A stretch of DNA of 64,000 nucleotides from Niabella sp. (lineage in GTDB: Bacteria > Bacteroidota > Bacteroidia > Chitinophagales > Chitinophagaceae), in contig JAGIAT010000004.1 in NCBI GenBank assembly GCA_017744715.1, positions 124,001-188,000 of the forward strand, written 5' to 3'. Positions 52,704 through 61,760 of the stretch are shown here, piece by piece; position 1 is the first letter of the stretch, and each line of letters opens with the position of its first letter. Position numbers and translations under genes: made by a program. The notes beneath the pieces were generated by a model, which had not been told where the DNA came from, searched no databases, and saw only the letters and a program-made list of their open reading frames with translations.

Positions 52704-54761
52704 TCACCAGATTTTTGCCCGTTCGTTTTCCGGCTTATACATTTTATCGCCCGGTTTTACATTAAAGGCTTTATACCAGGGTTCAAAATTTGTCAACGGC
52801 CCGTTCCCTCTCCATTCAGCAGGCGCATGCGGATCAATCTTGATCAGCTGTTTCGCACGCTCAGGGGTAGACTTACTTCTCCATATCTGGCCCCAGCTCA
52901 TAAAGAAGCGCTGGTCCGGGGTAAAGCCGTCGATCAGCTCATTGCCCTGCCCTTGTTTGGTTTTCTTAAAGGCATCGTAGGCGATGGCGATACCGCCCAG
53001 GTCGGCAATATTCTCACCCAGGGTAAGGGCACCGTTCACATGTACAGAATCCAGTACCGTATACCGGTTGAATTGTTCTTCCACCATCTTTGTCTTTTCG
53101 CGGAACTTTTTTTCATCCTCGGGTGTCCACCAGTTTTTGAGATTGCCGTCCGCAGCATACTGCGCCCCCTGGTCATCGAAACCATGGGTCATTTCATGGC
53201 CGATCACTGCACCAATACCGCCATAGTTTACCGCATCGTCTGCGCCAAAATCAAAGAAGGGGAATTGCAGGATGGCCGCGGGAAAAACGATCTCATTAAA
53301 TGCCGGGTTATAATAGGCATTTACGGTATTGGGTGTCATGCCCCATTCGGAACGGTCTACCGGTTTTCCCAGCTTGGCCAGGTTCCGTTTATATTCAAAT
53401 GCCGCGGCGTTCAATACATTCTGTGCGTAACGATCCGGAGCAATCTCCAAACCGGAATAATCCCTCCAGTGGTCGGGATAACCGATCTTTTTCATAAAGG
53501 CACCCAGTTTGGCCTCGGCCTTCTGTTTGGTGGCATCACTCATCCAGTCGAGATGCTTGATCCGGTTGCTGAATGCATCCTGCAGATTCTGCACCAGTTC
53601 CATCATCTTCTGCTTGGCCTCCGGCTTAAAATACCGGTCTACATACAGCTTCCCCAGCTGTTCCCCGATCGAATTATTGATCACCTGCATCACCCGTTCC
53701 CATCGTGGTTTTTGCTCTTTTTGCCCGCTCAGGGTCTTATCATAAAAATCAAAATGCGCTTCGTCAAAACTCCGCCCGAGGTAGGGCGCCATATCAGAAA
53801 GAAGTTTATAGGTCAGGTAGCTTTTCCAGGTATCCAGCGGTGCGGAAGTCAGCAGTCCTGAAAGCGCCTTGTAATACTGGGGTACGGTAACCAGCAAACT
53901 GTCTTGCCCGCTGATGTCCATTTTGGCAAAAACATCTTTCCAGGCAATACCCGGTGTTTGCCGTGAAAGTGCATCCAGGCTGAATTTGTTGTACATTTTT
54001 TGCGGATCCCGCATCTCTTTCGGATACAGGGAAGCCGCTGCCAGTTTCTGCTCCAGGTCAAAGATGGAACGGGCACTTTTTTCTGCGCCCGCCGAATCGG
54101 CGCCGCCCAGCTGCAGGATCTTTTTGATATACGCTTTATAGGCTTCGCGGTTCTTTTCGGCGCCGGCATCCTTATCCGTATAATAATCTTTCGACGGCAA
54201 TCCTAGTCCGCCCTGTGTAAACTGGATGATGTTTTGGGAAACATTTTTGTCATCCGGCCCAATAAAATTGGGAAACACCGTTTGCAGGCCCGTTTTACCG
54301 TTAGCAATGATCACATCCAGCAGCTGCTGGGGGCTGCTGATAGCATGGATGGCATCCAGTTGCTGCTGCAGTACGGTGCTGCCGGCGTTATCGATGGCCG
54401 CCGTATCCATACCGCTTTTATAAAATGCCGCTACATTGAACGGGGCCGTTCCTGCTGTTGCCTTTTCTTTTGCAACCTCCTCCAGCAGGGTATGCACCGA
54501 TTTATTGGTTTTATCCCGCAGCTCATCAAAACTTCCCCACCGGGTTTTATCTCCGGGTATCGGCGTATTCCGCACCCAGGTACCATTGACATACAGGAAA
54601 AAATCATCCCCGGGTTTTACAGTCGTATCCATATTTGCCCTGCTCAGGTAAGCAGTAGCCGGTTCGGCAGCCGCTGGTTCTCCAGGCTTGCCGGTATTCA
54701 CACCGCAGCCCGCTGTTCCGGCCACAAGGGCCCCTGCAACAAGTATTTTTTTGTATTGCAT
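52704..54761 (-). CDS. M13-family zinc metallopeptidase (neprilysin-like), lipoprotein
   Basis: A 685-residue peptidase. Lipobox GTAGC at Cys19 anchors it to a membrane. The N-terminal M13 helical domain opens VKPGDDFFLYVNGTWVRNTPIPGDKTRWGSFDELRD. The catalytic domain carries NAYYNPAFNEIVFPAAIL, the zinc motif HEMTH (H522, H526), the third ligand in GENIADLGGIAIAYDAF and the C-terminal APAEWRGNGPLTNFEPWYKAFNV. It should cut small peptides outside the cytoplasm. Single gene. Confidence 0.94.
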   Translation of the reverse strand: MQYKKILVAGALVAGTAGCGVNTGKPGEPAAAEPATAYLSRANMDTTVKPGDDFFLYVNGTWVRNTPIPGDKTRWGSFDELRDKTNKSVHTLLEEVAKEKATAGTAPFNVAAFYKSGMDTAAIDNAGSTVLQQQLDAIHAISSPQQLLDVIIANGKTGLQTVFPNFIGPDDKNVSQNIIQFTQGGLGLPSKDYYTDKDAGAEKNREAYKAYIKKILQLGGADSAGAEKSARSIFDLEQKLAAASLYPKEMRDPQKMYNKFSLDALSRQTPGIAWKDVFAKMDISGQDSLLVTVPQYYKALSGLLTSAPLDTWKSYLTYKLLSDMAPYLGRSFDEAHFDFYDKTLSGQKEQKPRWERVMQVINNSIGEQLGKLYVDRYFKPEAKQKMMELVQNLQDAFSNRIKHLDWMSDATKQKAEAKLGAFMKKIGYPDHWRDYSGLEIAPDRYAQNVLNAAAFEYKRNLAKLGKPVDRSEWGMTPNTVNAYYNPAFNEIVFPAAILQFPFFDFGADDAVNYGGIGAVIGHEMTHGFDDQGAQYAADGNLKNWWTPEDEKKFREKTKMVEEQFNRYTVLDSVHVNGALTLGENIADLGGIAIAYDAFKKTKQGQGNELIDGFTPDQRFFMSWGQIWRSKSTPERAKQLIKIDPHAPAEWRGNGPLTNFEPWYKAFNVKPGDKMYKPENERAKIW

Positions 54762-55121
54762 ATGCTATCAAATTATCCGTCAAAGTTAACTAACCGGCAT
54801 TGTACCAGGTATACATTTACACAAACGGTAAGCCGACCGGGAAAAACACCCACCCCGGAACCCCGGGCGCCCTCACTCGGTGGTTCAACATCAACTTAAT
54901 CCGGATTAAGTTATTTTTAAACCATTGTTACCGGCACGGTTTCGCTTCATATTGGTATAAACTTTGTGCCTTTATCCATGCCTTCCTTTTTTATAAGAAA
55001 TACCCTTTTTGTGAAACAGGAAACCATCCGCCGGAGGCACCGAAGCCCTTTGTGCTTCCGCCGGGAAGTTCTTTCAATATTTCTGCACCCATGCATTCCA
55101 TAACCGACAAAAACCTTATTT
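54762..55121. other. Upstream region of the vgrG unit
   Basis: 360 bases between the divergent M13 and vgrG genes. It holds a perfect 20-base palindrome (54893-54912) and an imperfect GC-rich hairpin at about 55031-55065 (CCGGAGGCAC with GTGCTTCCGCCGG) in the likely leader. No exact -7 element was seen; TAAACTTTG near 54957-54965 is one base too long. Confidence 0.5.
54893..54912. promoter_or_regulatory. Perfect 20-base palindrome
   Basis: AACTTAATCCGGATTAAGTT is fully self-complementary with no loop, 209 bases before vgrG and 131 bases before the M13 start. This fits a dimeric regulator site better than a terminator, though ATTTTT follows it. Confidence 0.5.
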
Positions 55122-56966
55122 ATGGCTCAGCTTACCCAACCCGTGTTCAGCATCAACGGAAAACCCATTGCACAATTCACGGCGTTTTCCCTAAACCAGT
55201 CGATCTTTGACCATCACCGTTTTACGCTTACCTGCCCGGCACAAACCATCGACGGAAAGGCCGGAATTTTCAACACTTCCAAAAATATGATCGGCGCCTC
55301 TTTTGGCGCGCGGATCGCAGGCCCCGGAACCACCGGCGCCTTATTATTTAACGGCATTGTAACCGGGGTGGAAACCGCGCGGTTTACCGGCCATCACGGC
55401 GATGTGATCATTACCGGGTACAGTCCCACCATTATCCTGGATAGCGGCCCCCATTGCAAAAGCTGGGAAAAAAAAGCAGTTAAAAACATTGCGCAGGATG
55501 TGCTTAAATTTTTCCCGCAGAACCTGCTGGAACCAAAGATCCAGGTAACATATGGAGAAACCCTGGCCTATATGGTGCAATACAAGGAAACGGCCTGGCA
55601 GTTTCTGAAACGGCTGAGCAGCACCTTTGGGGAATGGCTTTACTGGAACGGCCGGAACCTGGTTATGGGCCAGCCCTCCGGCGACCAGACCGCCGCTCTG
55701 GTATACGGCAGCCATCTCAGTAGTTTTAATATATCACTGCAGGCGCGGCCTACGCAGATGCAGATGATGGGCTGGGATTATATGAACAGCCAGGTGTATA
55801 CCAGCGCCCCCAATGGCATTGAACAGAAGGCGGGGCTTAACCCATGGGGCGAACAGGTGTTTAAAGCAGGGCAGGCCGTTTATGGTACCCAGCCCAAACT
55901 CTGGAACAATCAGTTCCTTACCAATAAGAAACAACAGGATGAGCTGCTCAATATCCGAAGCGCCATGGAAAGCAGCCGCCTGGTACGGTTTAACGGGCAA
56001 AGCGGGCACTCGGGCGTTGCCGTGGGCAGTACCGTTGAGGTAAGAGGTAATAATGTGTTCAGCAGCCAATCCGAAGGATATGGCGATTACCTGGTTACAG
56101 CGGTGAATCACTACGTGGATGCACAGGGAAATTATGAAAATGATTTTTCTGCCGTTCCGGCCAGCATAAAAATGCCGCCGGTTGAAATGCAGCGGGATCC
56201 CGTTTGCGAAACGCAGAGCGCGATTGTTACCGACAATAATGACTACAATGGCCTGGGACGGATCCGGGTAAAATTCCATTGGATGAACGGATCGGAGCGC
56301 ACCCCCTGGATCCGCGTAACCACGCCGCATGCAGGAGGAGGCAAGGGCATGTTCCTGCTGCCCGAAATCGGTGAAGAAGTGATTGTGGGATTTGAAGGCG
56401 ACAGTGCCACCAAGCCCTACGTGATCGGTGCCGTATATCATGGAAAAGCCAATAACAGTTTCGGCAATGCAGGCAATGATGTAAAAGCCCTGCAAAGCCG
56501 CAGCGGGAACAAGCTGGTGCTGAACGATAATGAAGGCAGTGTGCACCTGGCCGATAAAGGCGGGGCCGACATGAAATTTGACGGTGCGGGCAATGCCGTT
56601 ACCAATACCAACAGCGATTATACCGTAAATGCCGGCGCCAATCATACCAGCAAAGTGGGCACCAACCAAACCAATAAAGTAGGCTCCGTTCAAACCAACA
56701 ACGTAGGTGAAAAACACACCACGGATGTAGGCAACGGCAGCAGCGTGCTTACTATGGACAATGCCGGTAATGTAACCATCAACGGAAAGACCAGTGTAAA
56801 AATCGCCGTGGGCGCCCATCAGCTCATCATCGACAATTCCGGAAAAGTAACGCTCGACGGTGCCAACCTGCACGCCACCATGACCGGTCAGCTGAATATG
56901 AGTGCCCCCAACAATCATATAAAGGGAATTACCAAACTGGATGGTGGCGATGTATTTGTAAACTAA
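55122..56966 (+). CDS. vgrG: VgrG spike protein (type VI secretion)
   Basis: A 614-residue protein that should trimerise at the tip of a contractile injection tube. The N-terminal ~350 residues are gp27-like (FSINGKPIAQFTAFSLNQSI, GETLAYMVQYKETAWQFLKRLSSTFGEWLYWNG). The gp5 OB fold follows (VTDNNDYNGLGRIRVKFHWM, TPWIRVTTPHAGGGKGMFLLPEIGEEVIVGFEGD), then a beta-helix with NVG/KVG repeats (residues ~490-560). There is no extra C-terminal toxin domain. It is the first of five packed genes. No sheath, baseplate or tube genes lie in the window, so the core apparatus is elsewhere; another contractile system is possible but less likely. Confidence 0.93.
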   Translation: MAQLTQPVFSINGKPIAQFTAFSLNQSIFDHHRFTLTCPAQTIDGKAGIFNTSKNMIGASFGARIAGPGTTGALLFNGIVTGVETARFTGHHGDVIITGYSPTIILDSGPHCKSWEKKAVKNIAQDVLKFFPQNLLEPKIQVTYGETLAYMVQYKETAWQFLKRLSSTFGEWLYWNGRNLVMGQPSGDQTAALVYGSHLSSFNISLQARPTQMQMMGWDYMNSQVYTSAPNGIEQKAGLNPWGEQVFKAGQAVYGTQPKLWNNQFLTNKKQQDELLNIRSAMESSRLVRFNGQSGHSGVAVGSTVEVRGNNVFSSQSEGYGDYLVTAVNHYVDAQGNYENDFSAVPASIKMPPVEMQRDPVCETQSAIVTDNNDYNGLGRIRVKFHWMNGSERTPWIRVTTPHAGGGKGMFLLPEIGEEVIVGFEGDSATKPYVIGAVYHGKANNSFGNAGNDVKALQSRSGNKLVLNDNEGSVHLADKGGADMKFDGAGNAVTNTNSDYTVNAGANHTSKVGTNQTNKVGSVQTNNVGEKHTTDVGNGSSVLTMDNAGNVTINGKTSVKIAVGAHQLIIDNSGKVTLDGANLHATMTGQLNMSAPNNHIKGITKLDGGDVFVN

Positions 56967-56976
56967 CAACTGACCT

Positions 56977-57861
56977 ATGAGTGGAATCATTAATATCAAT
57001 GAACCGTTTTCAGAAAAGTATACACTGATTATTGAAACCGATATGCGGGCAGTAAATATTGCCGCCTATTCCCGCGCCCGGATCCGCTGGGATTTCCGGG
57101 TGCTGCGGGTGGCTCCGGAAGAACTGGAAGTGGAACTGATCCGGCTGGATAATGTACTGCTGGAAGCAACCAACCCGCTAACCAAAGAAGTACAGCAGGT
57201 AAGTGATGTATTTGGAAGAATGTATAATGAACTGCACCTGGTCCTCGATCGACACGGCCGCGTACTGCAGGTATTGAACCTGGATATCATTCTTGATAAA
57301 TGGGCCACGGTTAAAGAGGAAATGCAGCAGCATATCGAACATACCCCGGAGATCAGAGACGTAATCCTTTTAAACGATGACCTGTTTCAAAACCAGGAGA
57401 AAGTGATCACTGCCATACAGCACAACGAGTTTTTTATGCTCTACTTTAACCACCTCTACGGCAACTATTTCCCGTTTCGAGCAAAGCGGGAACAACAGTA
57501 CAATTTCTTTAATACCGCAATGCTGCAAATGCAATTTGGCGGGCACCTGGTTTCCGAAGGCAGCCATACCGTTCAACTGGAGATCAAAGGCACGCCGCTT
57601 TTTGGTCTTGGAGGATTTACCCGGAAGGCCTACGCCCAGTTTGCCGATCAGCTTCCGTTGCACAAACTGGCACCGGAAATTGCAGACAACAGTAATTACC
57701 TGCTGGATAAGAAAACCGGTAAGATACTGGAAGCAGCCCGTCAGAAATACGAGATCGCCGATGAAAAAAATCTTTACCTTAAACTGGATTATCATTTCCT
57801 TTCAGAAGAAAAGTACCGGGAACGGTTAAAAATGCAACCGGCATTTTATGCGCCTGTTTAA
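56977..57861 (+). CDS. Unrecognised VgrG-linked protein, candidate adaptor
   Basis: A 294-residue soluble protein with no signal peptide, membrane segment or known motif. It opens MSGIININEPFSEKYTLIIE, and the middle has hydrophobic strands (VELIRLDNVLLE, LHLVLDRHGRVLQVLNLDIIL), suggesting an alpha/beta fold. It starts ten bases after vgrG and precedes the effector, the place where DUF4123, DUF1795 or DUF2169 chaperones lie in type VI cassettes, but it matches none of these by eye. A role in loading the effector is inferred from position only. Confidence 0.7.
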   Translation: MSGIININEPFSEKYTLIIETDMRAVNIAAYSRARIRWDFRVLRVAPEELEVELIRLDNVLLEATNPLTKEVQQVSDVFGRMYNELHLVLDRHGRVLQVLNLDIILDKWATVKEEMQQHIEHTPEIRDVILLNDDLFQNQEKVITAIQHNEFFMLYFNHLYGNYFPFRAKREQQYNFFNTAMLQMQFGGHLVSEGSHTVQLEIKGTPLFGLGGFTRKAYAQFADQLPLHKLAPEIADNSNYLLDKKTGKILEAARQKYEIADEKNLYLKLDYHFLSEEKYRERLKMQPAFYAPV

Positions 57862-57882
57862 CCAACATTCAACATCTACACT

Positions 57883-58116
57883 ATGCAGGAAAAAACACAA
57901 CAATTGAAAACATTGCAGATCGGTCGCCACTGCTTTCAGTGGCATCATTCCGGCCGTTGCTATACCCTTGCCCTGCTTACGCAAAAAGCCACCGGCAACC
58001 GGTTAAAACGAAAGATACGGGTATACCGGCTCCTGGTGGCACCCGGAGGCCGTATCCGGATCGAGTGGCATCAACGCACGCAAACCCTTCAAAAAATGGC
58101 TGGCTATGGGCAATAA
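57883..58116 (+). CDS. Small basic protein, unknown
   Basis: A 77-residue protein, His/Arg/Lys-rich (RHCFQWHHSGRCYTLALL, RLKRKIRVYRLL). Its last 11 bases overlap the start of the effector gene, so they should be translationally coupled. No family recognised; it might be a further delivery partner. Confidence 0.6.
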   Translation: MQEKTQQLKTLQIGRHCFQWHHSGRCYTLALLTQKATGNRLKRKIRVYRLLVAPGGRIRIEWHQRTQTLQKMAGYGQ

Positions 58117-59647
58117 GATCATCACAGAAAAAGACTTCTGGGTCTGCAGCGAGGGAAATATGCCCGCTCCCTTTCAGGGTACCAGAATGGGACTTAAAAA
58201 AAAGAGCGGCGACATCTATATTACCACAGAAGATAAATCTACCAGCAGCTGTGTAGATTTCAGCTGTAAAAAATACATGCTCCTGATGGCCATTGCTGCG
58301 GCGGTACTGGTGGTGGGCGCCATTTTATTAGGCGTGCTTACGGTGGCCACAGGCGGTGCAGCACTCATCGCCATCGGCGCACTGGCCGGCCTTGCGGGAG
58401 CTGCCATTGGAGCTGTGGTGGGCGCCCTGCTTTGCGGACAAAAAATGGCAGGCAAACGCACCTGGATCGGCGGAAAGCAGAATTTTGTTTCCCAGGGTAC
58501 CCGAACGGTTACCGGCGACCATGTGATGACCTGCCCCATCGGGGGCGTGATTACTTTTGCTCCGCAGATCAAGAACTGGAGCCAGGCCCTTTCCATGGGA
58601 GCCGCCAACTACATCGGCGGGCTGATGGAAGGCATGATGGCCGGCGCGGCAGTAGGCATGGGTGGAGCGGCGCTCAGCGGTGGCGCAGCGGCCATGGGTG
58701 GTGGCGCCGGGTTGCGCGGACTGGGCCAGGCGGCGTTGCAGTTTGCCAAAAGTATGCCCAAGAATTTTCTGGTAAATGCTGTTCAAAGCTTTGGTAAATT
58801 TGGGCTGGCCCTGCGGGGAGTGATGGGCGCGCAAAGCACGGCGGCTGCTTATGGCAATACCGGCACGGCAGGCGCGGGAGATTTTACATCCGGCTTTTTT
58901 TCCATGGAAACCGGTGCCGCACAATCCGTAAAGAATGTATTCACCGGCGGTGGATCCTGGCAGGATTTTGCAGGCATCGCGCTTATGTTCAGCCCGGTGG
59001 GTAAAGGCGTTCAGGAGCTGGAAGGAAAAGGCAAGCCGGGGGCTGAGGAGCCCGGCGGTTCCAAACCCGGAGAAGGCGAAACGGCAAAACCGGAAGAAGA
59101 AGGCAATGCACCAAAACCGGAAGCCCAGGAAACCGCTCCTCCTAAAAAGGAAGGCGATGGAGAGGCTTATGAAAGTCCTGCCCCCACGGTGGAAAGCCTG
59201 GTACAAAAGGCTAACGAGGCTTATGAACGGGCAAAAGCCGAGTACGAAGCGCTGGGCCAGCAGTACACGAAAAAGACCGTGGCCTCCGATGATATTAAAA
59301 CATTGAGCGGCTGGGGAGAAAAGCCGGAAGGCTACGCTGATATTTCCCCTGAAAGTGTAAAAGACCAGGCGGATGCCATCGGCCATGAGCCCAGGAAAGC
59401 CGGGGCTATGGATCAGAAGCATAATGGCGGTTTTGACGGAAAGTACAACTGCTCGCATAGTGAAAAACAGATCTGGACACAAAAACCGAATGAGCCGATC
59501 GGTTCTTCAAGGGAAGTATGCCCGGACTGCCAGGGGTTTGGATCCAAGCAGGCCGTTGCAACGGGAAAGCCCAATGTGGTAGCAGGACCGGAAGGCACCC
59601 ATATTTATTATCCGGACGGCACATATGAATTTATTCCAAGAGATTAA
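58106..59647 (+). CDS. Type VI effector with C-terminal deaminase-like toxin domain
   Basis: A 513-residue protein. Residues 1-50 contain FWVCSEGNMPAPFQGTRMGL and CVDFSCKKYM; a hydrophobic stretch (~54-115) and a PAAR-like second part (TRTVTGDHVMTCPIGGVITF) follow, then a Gly/Ala-rich region, a Pro/Glu/Lys linker (~305-355) and a helix. The tail has H451-S-E453 (NCSHSEKQIW) and C472-P-D-C475 (VCPDCQGF), the His-x-Glu plus Cys-x-x-Cys zinc signature of the cytidine-deaminase fold, ending PDGTYEFIPRD. It should deaminate a nucleotide or nucleic acid in a rival cell. Exact family not recognised. The immunity candidate follows two bases on. Confidence 0.8.
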   Translation: MGNKIITEKDFWVCSEGNMPAPFQGTRMGLKKKSGDIYITTEDKSTSSCVDFSCKKYMLLMAIAAAVLVVGAILLGVLTVATGGAALIAIGALAGLAGAAIGAVVGALLCGQKMAGKRTWIGGKQNFVSQGTRTVTGDHVMTCPIGGVITFAPQIKNWSQALSMGAANYIGGLMEGMMAGAAVGMGGAALSGGAAAMGGGAGLRGLGQAALQFAKSMPKNFLVNAVQSFGKFGLALRGVMGAQSTAAAYGNTGTAGAGDFTSGFFSMETGAAQSVKNVFTGGGSWQDFAGIALMFSPVGKGVQELEGKGKPGAEEPGGSKPGEGETAKPEEEGNAPKPEAQETAPPKKEGDGEAYESPAPTVESLVQKANEAYERAKAEYEALGQQYTKKTVASDDIKTLSGWGEKPEGYADISPESVKDQADAIGHEPRKAGAMDQKHNGGFDGKYNCSHSEKQIWTQKPNEPIGSSREVCPDCQGFGSKQAVATGKPNVVAGPEGTHIYYPDGTYEFIPRD

Positions 59648-59649
59648 AC

Positions 59650-60747
59650 ATGAACAATAACTTAACAACATTAAAAGACCAGGCACTTGCAGAGATCCGT
59701 AAGGATCCGAAAGGTGCGTTATCTGTACAGACAAGAAACCGGATATTCGGGCAACTGAATGAACGCAGTGCTGCCCTGCTGCTGCTGCGCACCCTGTTGT
59801 TCGTACGTCCGCTCTGGAACCGGACATGGCCGCATGACCCCTATTGGGACGACCTGTTCACACATATTGAAGCCTTTACCGGCGGTGAATATGATGCAAC
59901 AAAACTGGCGGCCCGTATCCGGCAGGCGCATACCTATATGGAACGCCGGATGGAAGAAGAAAAGCTGGACGCTGCCTATGCCGGCCTGGCCCTGGTTTAT
60001 GCCGGGTATGAAATCACCTCACATAACTTACAGGCCGCTGCCGCAGAAAATGAGGCCGACTCCGACCCGGGAAACTGGAGCTCCTTATTTATGGCATCGC
60101 TCGCCTGTAACGGAGGTTGCACCGATCTTACGCAAATCGATCCCAGAAAGAACAGGGCTTTCTGGAACTATTTTGTCAACGGTATCGACGCTGCGGTTCA
60201 GCAGCTTCCGCTGCCACCTATTGCCGCTGCTGAAACGCCCGCCGCTGCTGAAGAACGGCCCAGGAAACAATACACGCTTTTTTTAAATGGCGATGCACAC
60301 AGCACCGGGGTACTGCTGCAGCTTTACACGCAACTCATGACAGATAATGGTTGGAAAGCACTCAAACTGGAATCCTATTATGTGAACAACAAACATTCCA
60401 TGACGGTATTTTATCAGCCCGGTCAGGCAGAATCCGCATGGATCAAGATGGACAACATGAAGTTGTTCAGCTTTAATAATAAAAACGATATCCGGTTAAA
60501 GATCCGGGCGCTTCGTGATGAAATGTACCGGTACCGCCCGGCTGAAGGAGCCTGGTATAAACTGGAGCTCCTTATTGAAGCCGGCGGGGCGCATGCCTTT
60601 TCATTTTTCTACGATACGCAATTTCCCTTTTTTAACAGCTGGGCCGATCAGGTCGATTTTATAAAAGATTTTGAAACTTATAGCAGGGACGAAGCGTTTA
60701 TCCCTGAATGGCTGAAAGAGATCCTGGTGTTTAACCAGCCCCGTTAG
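59650..60747 (+). CDS. Candidate immunity protein, two-part
   Basis: A 365-residue soluble protein starting two bases after the effector. The N-terminal part (~1-180; ALLLLRTLLFVRPLWNRTWP) is helical and recalls the Imm5 immunity family. A Pro/Ala linker (~183-195) precedes a C-terminal part (YTLFLNGDAHSTGVLLQLYT, WYKLELLIEAGGAHAFSFFY, FIPEWLKEILVF) with a YezG/DUF600-like layout. Neutralising the effector's deaminase domain is inferred from position and resemblance; either half might be the active one. Confidence 0.7.
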   Translation: MNNNLTTLKDQALAEIRKDPKGALSVQTRNRIFGQLNERSAALLLLRTLLFVRPLWNRTWPHDPYWDDLFTHIEAFTGGEYDATKLAARIRQAHTYMERRMEEEKLDAAYAGLALVYAGYEITSHNLQAAAAENEADSDPGNWSSLFMASLACNGGCTDLTQIDPRKNRAFWNYFVNGIDAAVQQLPLPPIAAAETPAAAEERPRKQYTLFLNGDAHSTGVLLQLYTQLMTDNGWKALKLESYYVNNKHSMTVFYQPGQAESAWIKMDNMKLFSFNNKNDIRLKIRALRDEMYRYRPAEGAWYKLELLIEAGGAHAFSFFYDTQFPFFNSWADQVDFIKDFETYSRDEAFIPEWLKEILVFNQPR

Positions 60748-60922
60748 CAGATTGGTACAGTTACGTTCCGGATTGGGTCATCGCCGTTTTCCGTTTGATC
60801 AACCCAACCCTGGTGCATTGCCTGGTTAAGATTAAGATATCCGCAGCGCCTCCTGTAGAATCTTAAGCCGGGGTTTTGCCGCTGTTACTATATGAAAATG
60901 ATAAATTTTGTAATTTCAATAC

Positions 60923-61582
60923 ATGATTGAAGATGTTATCAGCAGGTTCGACCCCGGAACCATCACCTCCCAGCTGGTCATGATCTGCGTTGCTATATTG
61001 ATCGGTATGATCATTGGCGCCGAAAGGGAATACAAAAATAAATCTGCAGGTTTAAGAACCTTTATCCTGGTATCCTTTGGCTCCTGTATTTTTACGATCC
61101 TGTCCATCCGGATAGGCATTAACAACCCCGACCGGCTTGCTGCAAATATCATTACCGGCATCGGCTTTCTTGGTGCAGGTGTCATCTTTAAAGACAGTAC
61201 CAAAATAGAGGGCATTACCACTGCCACCACCATTTGGGCCACCGCGTCCCTGGGCATGAGTGCAGGTGCCGGCCATATTTATCTGGCCCTGCTGGGTACT
61301 GTTGTGGTGATCATCATTCTGAAATCGCTGATGCCCATTCAAAAATTCATTGACAACCGTCATAAGATCAGGGAATACAAAATTGCCACAGCAGCCATCA
61401 CCGACTTTGAAACCTGCATGGCCTTGTTTCATGAATATCACTTAAAGTTCCTGCTGGTAAGCGAGCAAAAGGACCCCGGGGGCTTCTCCCGCACCTGGCA
61501 GGTAAGGGGAGCGCTTAAAAACCACGATCAGCTGGTGGCGCGGCTGGTGCAGGATCCCAGGATCCTTTCCTATCATTTTTAA
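60923..61582 (+). CDS. MgtC/SapB-family membrane protein
   Basis: A 219-residue protein with four to five helices and the MgtC signature GMIIGAEREYKNKSAGLRTFILVSFGSC and ITGIGFLGAGVIFKD. The C-terminal ~75 residues are soluble. Members influence magnesium homeostasis and ATP synthase in pathogens; in free-living bacteria the role is unclear. Single gene. Confidence 0.9.
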   Translation: MIEDVISRFDPGTITSQLVMICVAILIGMIIGAEREYKNKSAGLRTFILVSFGSCIFTILSIRIGINNPDRLAANIITGIGFLGAGVIFKDSTKIEGITTATTIWATASLGMSAGAGHIYLALLGTVVVIIILKSLMPIQKFIDNRHKIREYKIATAAITDFETCMALFHEYHLKFLLVSEQKDPGGFSRTWQVRGALKNHDQLVARLVQDPRILSYHF

Positions 61583-61760
61583 CCGAAAAAACAAGGTAAA
61601 AAGGCACTCCTACTCCGCGCTGTTCTGAACCTGCAGATGGCTGACAGCAAACCACCAGAACACAAATTCATAAAGATACAGAAAGGGAATACCGCCCTGG
61701 AATGCGTCGTGTTTCTTAGGGCCTTCGCGGCGCGAACGCGTTAGAGCTGCAGCCCCCGGT

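Noticed and set aside
52827..53861. A 344-residue plus-strand open frame
   Set aside because: Shadow of the M13 peptidase gene.
55734..56999. A 421-residue minus-strand open frame
   Set aside because: It lies wholly across vgrG and shows no protein-like motifs; vgrG is certain on the other strand.
58328..59482. A 384-residue minus-strand open frame
   Set aside because: Antisense to the GC-rich effector gene; its Cys/Phe/His-rich content is typical of a shadow frame.
55122..60747. Prophage or extracellular contractile system
   Set aside because: Only the spike gene is present, with no sheath, tube, baseplate, integrase or lysis genes; the effector/immunity layout fits a type VI orphan cassette.
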